NCBI RefSeq assembly: GCF_001679645.1
Contig: NZ_LRUN01000030.1
Span: 1 to 64,000 of the forward strand
DNA from: Pseudomonas bananamidigenes
GTDB lineage: Bacteria; Pseudomonadota; Gammaproteobacteria; Pseudomonadales; Pseudomonadaceae
Reading direction: 5' to 3'
DNA length: 64,000 bases
This document shows positions 1-7,062 of the stretch, piece by piece. Every line of letters begins with the position of its first letter. Within the stretch, counting starts at the first letter, position 1. Position numbers and translations under genes: made by a program. Below the pieces are notes generated by a model that saw only the letters and a program-made list of their open reading frames with translations, had not been told where the DNA came from and did not search any database.

Positions 1-20
1 CCACAGGTGCACGCGTTCCA

Positions 21-51
21 TTGTGGGAGCGAGCTTGCTCGCGAAGGGGCC
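21..51. repeat. REP-like palindromic element
   Basis: The core GCGAGC-TT-GCTCGC forms a hairpin and is preceded by TGTGGGAGC. This is the common intergenic repetitive extragenic palindrome of fluorescent pseudomonads. It lies just downstream of the glutathione S-transferase gene and has relatives at 761-784 and 15195-15254. Confidence 0.75.
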
Positions 52-63
52 GGAACAGTCGGC

Positions 64-693
64 CTAGACTTTTGGCATCGTCGCAATCATCGACGGCCGC
101 TGGCTCACCTCGAAGTACCAGTGGGCCAGTTGCGGGTTGGCCTCACGCCAGCCGAAATCCGCAAAGCGCAGATCCAGATAGCCCAACGCACAGGCCACGC
201 TGATCGCGGCGATGTCGAAATGACTGGTCAGTTCGGCAATGGCGTCGCGCTCCAGCAGCGCCAGGGTGCGGCGAATCTTGTCGCGCTGGGCTTCGAGCCA
301 TTCGTCCCAATGCTTCTCCGGGGCGCGCAGCACTTGTTCATAACGCACCAAGACGGAGGCGTCCATGACCCCGTCGGCCATCGAGGCCAGGGTCAGGCGC
401 CGCCAGCGGGCCGAGCCGTCGCGAGGGATCAGTGGATTGCCGACGTGCTGGTGGTCGAGGTAGTCGAGGATCACCCGGCTGTCATGAATGACATTGCCGT
501 CGGCCAGACGCAGGGCCGGGATCTTGCCCAGCGGGTTGTCGTCGTTCAGCGCAGCATCGGGACTGACCGGTGTCAGGACGCAGTCCTGCAGGGCGACGCG
601 ATCCTGCTGGCCGGTCTCGTGCAGCAGCACCATGACTTTGCGCACGAACGGGGACAGGTTGTTGTGGAACAGGGTCATGCTGGGAGCGGACAT
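64..693 (-). CDS. glutathione S-transferase family protein
   Basis: A cytosolic GST-type protein of about 209 residues, likely to conjugate glutathione to electrophiles or reduce small substrates. The N-terminal half is a thioredoxin-fold domain beginning MTLFHNNLSPFVRKV, in which Ser-Pro-Phe replaces the catalytic CPYC of glutaredoxins. The GST signature for glutathione binding, an ESR-like 'HDSRVILDYLD', follows at about residues 65-80. The rest is an all-helical domain. The 717 start would be a TTG, so I prefer the ATG at 693; the ATG at 678 is also possible. No ribosome site is convincing for either. The natural substrate cannot be read from the sequence. Confidence 0.85.
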   Translation of the reverse strand: MSAPSMTLFHNNLSPFVRKVMVLLHETGQQDRVALQDCVLTPVSPDAALNDDNPLGKIPALRLADGNVIHDSRVILDYLDHQHVGNPLIPRDGSARWRRLTLASMADGVMDASVLVRYEQVLRAPEKHWDEWLEAQRDKIRRTLALLERDAIAELTSHFDIAAISVACALGYLDLRFADFGWREANPQLAHWYFEVSQRPSMIATMPKV

Positions 694-760
694 CGGCAGG
701 GTCTCGGTCAAGGGCAATGAACGGGCAGCATAGCCTGTCAGCGCCTTGGCTCAAGCCTTT

Positions 761-789
761 TGTGGGAGCAGGCTCGCTCCCACAGGTTT
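761..789. repeat. REP-like hairpin, possible terminator
   Basis: TGTGGGAGC and GCTCCCACA form a perfect nine-base stem around a six-base loop, followed by GGTTTTT. It belongs to the same repeat family as the element at 21-51. It sits between the ends of divergent transcription units and may also stop transcription. Confidence 0.7.
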
Positions 790-790
790 T

Positions 791-970
791 TCAGCTTCGC
801 CACAGCAGACCGCGCAAGGCGAGTGCGGCCGGCACACCCAGACCGATCCAGCTCAAGCCGTCCCAGATTCCGTCGCCCAGCAGTGCGGCGAACAGCCCCG
901 CCGCGCTGAGCAACGCGATCACCAGCGGTGTGCTGAAGACTTTCCAGAAGTTCGACTGACGCGGTTTCAT
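791..970 (-). CDS. 59-residue membrane protein coupled to the PepSY gene
   Basis: I do not recognise this protein by name. It is 59 residues long: a short basic N-terminus (MKPRQSNFWK), then two hydrophobic stretches at about 11-31 and 40-55, ending LLWRS. This suggests a two-pass inner-membrane peptide. Its ATG overlaps the TGA of the upstream PepSY gene (ATGA), so the two are translationally coupled. The context suggests a partner of the siderophore-reductase-like protein. A longer reading frame exists upstream but would run inside the PepSY gene, so I start it at the coupled ATG. Confidence 0.7.
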   Translation of the reverse strand: MKPRQSNFWKVFSTPLVIALLSAAGLFAALLGDGIWDGLSWIGLGVPAALALRGLLWRS

Positions 971-2097
971 GCCGAAGCCTCCGCCGTTTCCGTCACCGGT
1001 TTTGCCGCCTTGCGCCGCACCAGCCACAAGTACACGCCGCTGCCGAGAACGATGATGGTCAGCACATCGAGGGTGGCCCAGAGGATCTTCATCGGCATGC
1101 CGCCGTAGTCGCCAAAGTGCAGCGGTTGCGACATGCCCATGGCGTCCATGTACCACGGTCGTTCGGCTACCGCCGTGACCTGCAGGGTGCTGGCGTCGAT
1201 CAGCACCGGCGTCAGCAGATGCGAAGTCAGGTGGGTGCCGCCCTTCATGAACACCGAGTAATGGTGCTCGCTGGAAAACCGCGTGCCGGGGAAGGCGATG
1301 AAGTCCGCTTTCATCCCCGGTGCGACTTCGCCGGCGATGTCCAGCAGGCGGGTGGCAGGGGCGAGGTGAGTCAGCGGCGGGGCATCGCGGTAGGGCGCGA
1401 TCATGGCGTTGAGCGAGTCGTTGCGCCAGGCCGCGATGATCAGGTCGGCACAGGCGCTGATCACCCCGGTGACGCCGACCACCAGCGCCCAGGTCAGGGT
1501 CACCACGCCGATAAGATTGTGCAGGTCGAGCCAGCGCAGTCGGGTGGATTTGTCCCGGCGCACGGTGGCGAAATCCAGGCGACGCATGAACGGCAAGTAC
1601 AACACCGTCCCGGAGACGATCGCCACCACGAACAGCACACCCATGAACGCCAGCAGCAACTTGCCCGGCAGGCCTGCGAACATGTCGACGTGCAGACGCA
1701 GGATGAACAGCATCAGTCCGCCGTTGGCCGCAGGCGTTTCCAGGACTTCGCCGGTGCGGGCGTCGAGCATGAAGGTGTGCGAGGAATTCGGCTCGGTGCC
1801 GGCGGTTTTCGCCATGATCGTCAGCACGGCGTTGGGCTCGTCGTCTTCGAAACCGAAGTACTGCACGACGTCGCCGGGGCGATGGGCCTCGGCGGCCTGC
1901 ACCAGTTGCGCCAGGTCGAGGTGCGGCGTGTCGGCCGGCATCTCCCGCACTTCGGGGGCGTCACCGAGCAGATGCTCGATCTCATGATGAAAGATCAGCG
2001 GCAGGCCGGTCAGGGCCAGCAGCAGCAAAAACACGGTGCAGATCAGGCTGGTCCAGGTGTGGATGAACGACCAGCGACGGATTGTTTTACTTTTCAT
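967..2097 (-). CDS. PepSY-associated transmembrane protein (FoxB-like)
   Basis: An inner-membrane protein of about 376 residues in the PepSY_TM family. Members encoded beside siderophore receptors are thought to release or reduce iron from siderophores at the periplasmic side of the inner membrane. Membrane segments are visible at about residues 12-35 (LICTVFLLLLALTGLPLIF), 135-165, 190-215 and near the C-terminus (330-355). His residues in the first and later helices could bind heme. The start at 2097 has a good ribosome site (GAAGG, 7 bases upstream); the longer ATG at 2130 does not. It follows the TonB receptor, as foxB follows foxA in P. aeruginosa, so a role in ferrioxamine-type uptake is an inference. 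Confidence 0.8.
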   Translation of the reverse strand: MKSKTIRRWSFIHTWTSLICTVFLLLLALTGLPLIFHHEIEHLLGDAPEVREMPADTPHLDLAQLVQAAEAHRPGDVVQYFGFEDDEPNAVLTIMAKTAGTEPNSSHTFMLDARTGEVLETPAANGGLMLFILRLHVDMFAGLPGKLLLAFMGVLFVVAIVSGTVLYLPFMRRLDFATVRRDKSTRLRWLDLHNLIGVVTLTWALVVGVTGVISACADLIIAAWRNDSLNAMIAPYRDAPPLTHLAPATRLLDIAGEVAPGMKADFIAFPGTRFSSEHHYSVFMKGGTHLTSHLLTPVLIDASTLQVTAVAERPWYMDAMGMSQPLHFGDYGGMPMKILWATLDVLTIIVLGSGVYLWLVRRKAAKPVTETAEASA

Positions 2098-2171
2098 TTC
2101 ATGACCTTCAAAAGCACCAAAGCCGTCCACGAGGGACGGCCTGGTTGCGGCACCTGTTCCAGCTCAAGCCA

Positions 2172-4598
2172 TTACCATTTGTAGGTGGCACTGGCGACGA
2201 CACTGCGCTGGTCGCCGTAGTAGCAGTAGAAGCTGTCGCAGGTGGAAATGTAGTCCTTGTCGAACAGGTTGGTGGCGTTGACTGCCAGCGATGCGCCTTT
2301 GAGGCTGTTGTCCAGACGACCGAGATCGTAGTGCACGCTGGCATCGAACACGGTGTAGGCGTCTGCCTTGCCCAGCCAGGTGTTGGCCTTGTCGCCGTAG
2401 GTGTTGCCGGTGTAGCGCACGCCACCACCGATACCGAAACCATCGAGCACGCCGCTGTGCCAGGTGTAGTCAGTCCATAGCGAAGCCTGCTGGTTCGGCA
2501 TCAGTTGCAGGCGGTTGCCCTTGTCGACGCCGTTCTGCACTTCGGACTTGGCCAGGGTGTAGGCGGCGATGACTTTCAGGTTGTCGGTGACGTCGGAGGT
2601 GGCTTCCAGTTCCAGGCCCTTGACCTTCACTTCGCCGGTCTGGCTGGTGATCGATACGCCATTGACGAAGGAACTCACCGAGACGTTTTTCTGGGTCAGG
2701 TCATACACCGCAGCGCTGAGCAGGGTTTTGCTGCCCGGTGGCTGGTATTTGATCCCCAGTTCCCACTGTTTGCCTTCGGTCGGCTTGAGCGATTCCGTGG
2801 AGGAGGCGTCGGCGCCACTGGTGGGCTGGAAGGACTCGGCGTAGGAAAGGTACGGCACGAAGCCCGAGTCGAACACGTAGCTCAGTGCGGCGTTGCCGCT
2901 GAAGGCCTTGTCGCGGTCGGTGTTGGTCGCATCGCCCTTGTTGATGAACTTCGTGCCGGTGTGCACCCAGTCTTCACGGCCACCGAGGGTCAGGCGCCAC
3001 TGGTCGAGGGCCATCTGGTCCTGCACGTAAAGACCGGTCTGGTAAGTTTTCTGGTCGTAGTCGTAGAACGCGGTGGAGCGTGCCGGACGCACGATCGGCT
3101 GACCATAGATCGGCTTGAGCACGTTGGTGGTCAGGCCGTCACCGAAGATCGAGGTGTAGTTGGTGTTGCTGCGCTGGTGATCCAGACCCAGCAACAGGGT
3201 GTGGCGAATGTCACCGGTGGCGAAGTCGGCCTGGAAGTTGTTGTCCACGGCGAACTGGCTGATGTCCTCTTCGACACTGGTGCTGGTACGACCGACATTG
3301 CCGGCGTCGTCCACCTGGGTGTACGGATACGAACCCGGGGTCAGGCTCTGGAACGACAGGTCCGACTTGGTGTAGCGCAGGTTCTGCTTGAACTGCCACA
3401 CATCGTTCAGGCGATGTTCGAAGGCATAACCCAACGCGTAGTAGGTGCGGTCGTAGTATTCCCAGTCCGGATCGCCGAGGTTCTTGTGATGGGACACCTT
3501 GCCGAACGGCATATCGATCCTGGTGCCCTGCACCGGCAGGAACTGGCTGGTGATGCCGGTATCGTCGCGGGTGAACTGGGTCAGCAGGGTGAATCTGGTG
3601 TCGTCGTCGATGTTCCAGGTCAGGCTCGGCGCGATGTTGTAGCGCTTGTTATCGACATGATCGACCTGCGTGTCGCTGTCGCGCACCACACCGCTGAGGC
3701 CGTAGAGAAACTGCCCGGCGTCGTCGATCTTGCCGGTGCTGGCGAAGTTGATCTGACGGTGATTGTCGCTGCCGTACTGCAACTGGATCTCGCTGCTCTG
3801 CACATCGCTCGGACGGCGGCTGACCATGTCCAGCAGACCGCCCGGCGGGGTCTGGCCGTAAACCGACGAGGCCGGGCCGCGCAGAAGGGCAAGGCGGTCG
3901 AGGTTCCAGGTTTCCTGTTTCGGGTTGGCGTACACGCCTTTGGGCAGTGGCAGGCCGTCGAGGAACTGGGTCGGTTCGAAACCGCGCACCCGCAGCCAGT
4001 CGGAGCGGGTGTCGCTGCCATAGCTGCTGGCGGTGATGCCCGGCATGTAGCGCACGGCGTCATCGAGGCTGTGGACGCTGCGGTCGTCCATCTGCTGGCG
4101 AGTGGCTACGGAGATCGAGCGCGGTGCTTCGACCAGTGCGGTATCGGTCTTGGTGCCGGCGGCGGTGCGGGTGGCGGTATAGCCCTCGACCGGGCCCCAG
4201 GCACTTTCCATGTTTTCCACACTGATCACGGAAGTTTCCGGCAACGCCACCACGCCCTCCGGCACGGCAACCAGCGTGTAGGTTCCGGCGCTGCTCTGTT
4301 GCAGTTGCAGACCGGTGCCCAGCAGAGCTGCGCGCAGGGCTCCCGCCGCGTCATATTGACCATTGACCGGGGCCGAGGTCTTGCCTGCGGCCAGTGCCGG
4401 GCTCAGCGACAGCGCAAGGCCGCCCTGGCTGGCGATCTGATTGAGGGTGGTCGCCAGTGGTGCGGCCGGCAGGTTGTAGGCGCGAACGCTCGATGCCTGT
4501 TCAGCAGCGATCGACGGGCTGCTGGCCAGCGGTGTGCAGAGGGCAATGGCGACCGCCAGCAAACTGGGGCGCAACAAGGTGTCTAGCGAACGGGACAT
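2172..4598 (-). CDS. TonB-dependent siderophore receptor with signalling domain
   Basis: An 808-residue outer-membrane transducer that imports a ferri-siderophore and signals its presence. A signal peptide covers residues 1 to about 32 (ending SIAAEQ). A secretin/TonB short N-terminal (STN) domain follows at about 40-112, then a plug domain from about 155 (PRSISVATRQQMDD... RGFEPTQFLDGL), and a 22-strand barrel ending in YKW, the aromatic terminus expected of outer-membrane barrels. The STN domain plus the adjacent sigma and anti-sigma genes place it in the FecA/FpvA/FoxA signalling class. Gene order matches the foxI-foxR-foxA-foxB locus of P. aeruginosa, so ferrioxamine is the leading substrate guess; a ferrichrome (FiuA-like) receptor is the alternative. 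Confidence 0.9.
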   Translation of the reverse strand: MSRSLDTLLRPSLLAVAIALCTPLASSPSIAAEQASSVRAYNLPAAPLATTLNQIASQGGLALSLSPALAAGKTSAPVNGQYDAAGALRAALLGTGLQLQQSSAGTYTLVAVPEGVVALPETSVISVENMESAWGPVEGYTATRTAAGTKTDTALVEAPRSISVATRQQMDDRSVHSLDDAVRYMPGITASSYGSDTRSDWLRVRGFEPTQFLDGLPLPKGVYANPKQETWNLDRLALLRGPASSVYGQTPPGGLLDMVSRRPSDVQSSEIQLQYGSDNHRQINFASTGKIDDAGQFLYGLSGVVRDSDTQVDHVDNKRYNIAPSLTWNIDDDTRFTLLTQFTRDDTGITSQFLPVQGTRIDMPFGKVSHHKNLGDPDWEYYDRTYYALGYAFEHRLNDVWQFKQNLRYTKSDLSFQSLTPGSYPYTQVDDAGNVGRTSTSVEEDISQFAVDNNFQADFATGDIRHTLLLGLDHQRSNTNYTSIFGDGLTTNVLKPIYGQPIVRPARSTAFYDYDQKTYQTGLYVQDQMALDQWRLTLGGREDWVHTGTKFINKGDATNTDRDKAFSGNAALSYVFDSGFVPYLSYAESFQPTSGADASSTESLKPTEGKQWELGIKYQPPGSKTLLSAAVYDLTQKNVSVSSFVNGVSITSQTGEVKVKGLELEATSDVTDNLKVIAAYTLAKSEVQNGVDKGNRLQLMPNQQASLWTDYTWHSGVLDGFGIGGGVRYTGNTYGDKANTWLGKADAYTVFDASVHYDLGRLDNSLKGASLAVNATNLFDKDYISTCDSFYCYYGDQRSVVASATYKW

Positions 4599-4754
4599 AC
4601 GGCGGCTCCTGAATGGAAATATTTCTCAATTGCCTGTGTGCCGGACGAGATTCGAAAAGTGATAGGGCTGGATGAAAATAATTTCGATTAACGGACGGCA
4701 TGGCGGCTGAAGTCAGCTGAAAGTCCGTTTTCATTGGGGGGGACGGGATTTTTA
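4599..4754 (-). promoter_or_regulatory. receptor promoter region
   Basis: A 156-base gap between the FecR-like gene and the receptor is where the cognate ECF sigma factor would be expected to act. On the minus strand it contains AT-rich patches and an imperfect Fur-like stretch, TTGAGAAATATTTCC, at about 4617-4631. I cannot assign the promoter elements with confidence. Confidence 0.35.
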
Positions 4755-5726
4755 TCAGGGCTTCGGATCAGCCTTGGCCACGGTGACCCACCAGGGGGTG
4801 TGCTGTTCGATCTGCACCGGCAGGGTCGGTAACAAGGCGTTCAGGGCCTTGTCGGTATCGTGCAGCGGGAAACTGCCGGTGATGCGCAAATCGGCGACTT
4901 CCGGCGCTACGCCCAGATGGCCGCGACGATAGCGGCCGAGTTCGTGCACCAGATCGGCCAGGCGCGCGTTGTCCACCACCAACATGCCGCGAGTCCAGGC
5001 ATCGGCGCCGGGACCGAGCGTCGCAACCGCGTCCAGCCCGTTGTCGCGAATCAACACTTGCTGGCCTTCGCGCAGGATCTGCTCCTGCGGGTCGAATTGC
5101 GCATGTGCAGCGACGGCCGACTGCAACACGCTCAGGCGCGTGCCCTGTTCTTCGCGTTTGACCAGAAACCGTGTGCCCAGCGCACGCATACGGCCTTCGC
5201 GGGTTTCGACAATGAACGGTCGTGCATCGCCATGGCCGGTTTCGATGAGGATTTCGCCGTCCTGCAACACCACCAGCCGCTGTTTGTCATCAAAGCGCAC
5301 GTCCATGGCGCTGTGAGTGTTGAGATTGATCACGGTACCGTCCGCCAGCCGCACGGTGCGTTGTTCGCCGGTGGCGGTGCGCTGGTCGGCGAGCCAGTAA
5401 TCCAGTGGCAGGTAGTGTTCTGCGGCAAACAGCGACAGACCGATCACCGCGACAACGCTGGCCAGACCGCTGCCCAGTTTGCGCACACGCCGCCGGATCC
5501 CCTCGCGCGATTGCAGCAACGCAGCGCGGGCCGGGCCGTTGGCCACACTGAAACGCTGATCGAGCATGCCCAACTGGCGCCAGGCCCGGGCGTGCTCTTC
5601 GTGGGCGGCGTGCCACTTGGCGAACTCTTCGCGCTCCAGCGGGCTGCTGGAATCGAGGGTCAACTGCCACGCGATCGCGGCATCCAGCACATGGGCCGGG
5701 ACGGGTCTGGAACTGGCCGGGTTCAC
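4755..5726 (-). CDS. FecR-type anti-sigma factor
   Basis: A 323-residue inner-membrane regulator that holds the neighbouring ECF sigma factor and is triggered by the periplasmic STN domain of the receptor. The cytoplasmic N-terminus shows the family pattern AIAWQLTLDS...LEREEFAKWHAAHEEHARAW (about 14-50, DUF4880/FecR_N). A single membrane segment lies near 88-105 (LASVVAVIGLSLFAAEH), followed by the periplasmic FecR domain with TATGEQRTVRLADGTVINLNT at about 118-138 and a C-terminal STN-like segment. It overlaps the sigma gene by four bases, so the two are made together. Confidence 0.92.
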   Translation of the reverse strand: MNPASSRPVPAHVLDAAIAWQLTLDSSSPLEREEFAKWHAAHEEHARAWRQLGMLDQRFSVANGPARAALLQSREGIRRRVRKLGSGLASVVAVIGLSLFAAEHYLPLDYWLADQRTATGEQRTVRLADGTVINLNTHSAMDVRFDDKQRLVVLQDGEILIETGHGDARPFIVETREGRMRALGTRFLVKREEQGTRLSVLQSAVAAHAQFDPQEQILREGQQVLIRDNGLDAVATLGPGADAWTRGMLVVDNARLADLVHELGRYRRGHLGVAPEVADLRITGSFPLHDTDKALNALLPTLPVQIEQHTPWWVTVAKADPKP

Positions 5727-6241
5727 GTCGGCTCACCGTACAGGGCGATGTAGCACTGGCGGATGCCCTGAGCCAGATACTGGCGTACACGCGGCACCGA
5801 CACGCCGAGTCTGTCGGCGATCTCGGCATGGGTCAGACCGTCCAGACGGTTATAGAGGAATGCGGCGCGGGCCTTGGTCGACAATTGGCCGAGCAGGCGA
5901 TCGATGGCTTTGAGGTCTTCGAGAATCAGTTGCTGCTCTTCCACCGACGGCTGTTCGTCTTCGGGAATCAACATCAGTTCGGCGAGATAGGCCTGCTCCA
6001 GCGCGGCACGACGGAAGTAGTCGAACAGCAGGCCTTTGGCGATCGCCACCAGAAACGCCCGGGGCTCGCGGGGCGTCAACAGTTCCTCGCGGCCGAGCAG
6101 GCGGACGAAGGTGTCCTGGCTCAGGTCTTCTGCACGTTGCGGGCAGGCCACGTTGCGCCGCAGCCAGGCCAGCAGCCAGCTGCGATGGTCGCGATACAAC
6201 GCACCGACGAGCTCACTGTGAGGGCTTTGGGCTGACGACAC
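5723..6241 (-). CDS. FecI-type ECF sigma factor
   Basis: A 172-residue extracytoplasmic-function sigma factor of the iron-starvation group. Region 2 occupies about residues 10-75 (LYRDHRSWLLAWLRRN, then DTFVRLL) and region 4 about 110-165, with the helix-turn-helix LTHAEIADRLGVSVPRVRQYLAQG. It should direct transcription of the TonB receptor once the FecR protein is activated. It is the first gene of the cluster and has a Fur-like operator in front, the usual design that links sigma-factor supply to iron limitation. Confidence 0.93.
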   Translation of the reverse strand: MSSAQSPHSELVGALYRDHRSWLLAWLRRNVACPQRAEDLSQDTFVRLLGREELLTPREPRAFLVAIAKGLLFDYFRRAALEQAYLAELMLIPEDEQPSVEEQQLILEDLKAIDRLLGQLSTKARAAFLYNRLDGLTHAEIADRLGVSVPRVRQYLAQGIRQCYIALYGEPT

Positions 6242-6268
6242 GAAGGCACCGACTGGGAAATGTTAACC

Positions 6269-6286
6269 AACGAGAATTGTTCGCGA
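6269..6286. promoter_or_regulatory. putative Fur box upstream of the ECF sigma gene
   Basis: The sequence AACGAGAATTGTTCGCGA, 28 bases upstream of the sigma start, contains the GAGAAT-type half-site of Pseudomonas Fur operators followed by a degenerate mirror half. The position agrees with iron repression of FecI-type genes. It is a partial match read by eye, not a scored one. Confidence 0.5.
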
Positions 6287-6327
6287 TTGTGGCAGAGGTG
6301 GGAATGGTTAGCAATTGGCCACCGGTC

Positions 6328-6348
6328 GGGTTGTCGGGGCGACAACCC
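6328..6348. terminator. hairpin downstream of the exonuclease gene
   Basis: GGGTTGTC and GACAACCC make a perfect eight-base stem around GGGGC. It lies seven bases past the stop of the exonuclease gene on the minus strand. There is no run of T residues, so it may only protect the 3' end of the message. Confidence 0.5.
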
Positions 6349-6354
6349 CGGACC

Positions 6355-7062
6355 TCAGAACGAATGTGTCTGCTGACGGCGCTTCCACTGACTCAGGCGT
6401 TGCTGCAGATTCAGCGGGCTGTGAATCTGTTGCTGACGCGCGCGGCTGAACAGAATCAACGCCAGCTCTGCGGTTGCCAGTGCGTCGGCGCTGGCATGGT
6501 GACGCTCGAACACATCGAGCCTGAACCAGTTGATCCAATCGTCCAGACCGGCTTCGCGGATGTGCGCCTGCGGACAAACCAGCGGCGCAATGTCGGCCAC
6601 ATCGAGAAATACCTGCTGCAGCTTGTGCCCCAGGTGTTCTTTCATGGCCCGGCCCAACATGTGTTGATCGAAGGGCGCATGAAAAGCCAGTACCGGACTG
6701 TTCCCCATGAATTCCAACAGGTCGACCAGCGCTTCGGCCGGCTCGCTGCCGGCGGCAATCGCATTCGGCCCCAATCCGTGGATCAAAACGCTGGGGCTGA
6801 CCTTGAGTTCACGACATTGCAGGGTCCGTTCGAACTGCTGGCCGAAGTCGATGGCGCCGTCCTCGATCACCACCGCGCCAATCGACAGCACCCGATCCTT
6901 GTTCAGATTGAGCCCGGTGGTTTCCAGATCCAATACCACCCAGCGTTGCTCGCGCAGACTGCACTCGCTCAGGTCGCGGATCACCGGCAGTTTCCCCAGC
7001 CGTCGTTGCAGATCGTCCGCCAGGACCGGGCTGGCCGGACGCAGCCACGAGAACAGGTTCAT
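6355..7062 (-). CDS. DnaQ-family 3'-5' exonuclease
   Basis: A 235-residue DEDD-type exonuclease related to the epsilon proofreading subunit. Exo I is VVLDLETTGLN at about 44-54 (the catalytic DxE). Exo II falls in the VLAFHAPFDQHML segment (about 130-142), and Exo III in HHASADALATAELAL (about 195-209), giving a DEDDh-like pattern with the conserved His. It has no polymerase-binding extension, so it is not the replicative DnaQ. Its start overlaps the stop of the DUF294 protein by four bases. This pairing is common in pseudomonads and suggests a shared task, perhaps processing of nucleic acid or nucleotides under the control of the CBS/cNMP sensor. Confidence 0.88.
   Translation of the reverse strand: MNLFSWLRPASPVLADDLQRRLGKLPVIRDLSECSLREQRWVVLDLETTGLNLNKDRVLSIGAVVIEDGAIDFGQQFERTLQCRELKVSPSVLIHGLGPNAIAAGSEPAEALVDLLEFMGNSPVLAFHAPFDQHMLGRAMKEHLGHKLQQVFLDVADIAPLVCPQAHIREAGLDDWINWFRLDVFERHHASADALATAELALILFSRARQQQIHSPLNLQQRLSQWKRRQQTHSF

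Noticed and set aside
2505-4586. A 693-codon open frame on the plus strand
   Set aside because: It is the antisense shadow of the TonB receptor; composition is Val/Gly/Ala/Gln-rich with no family pattern.
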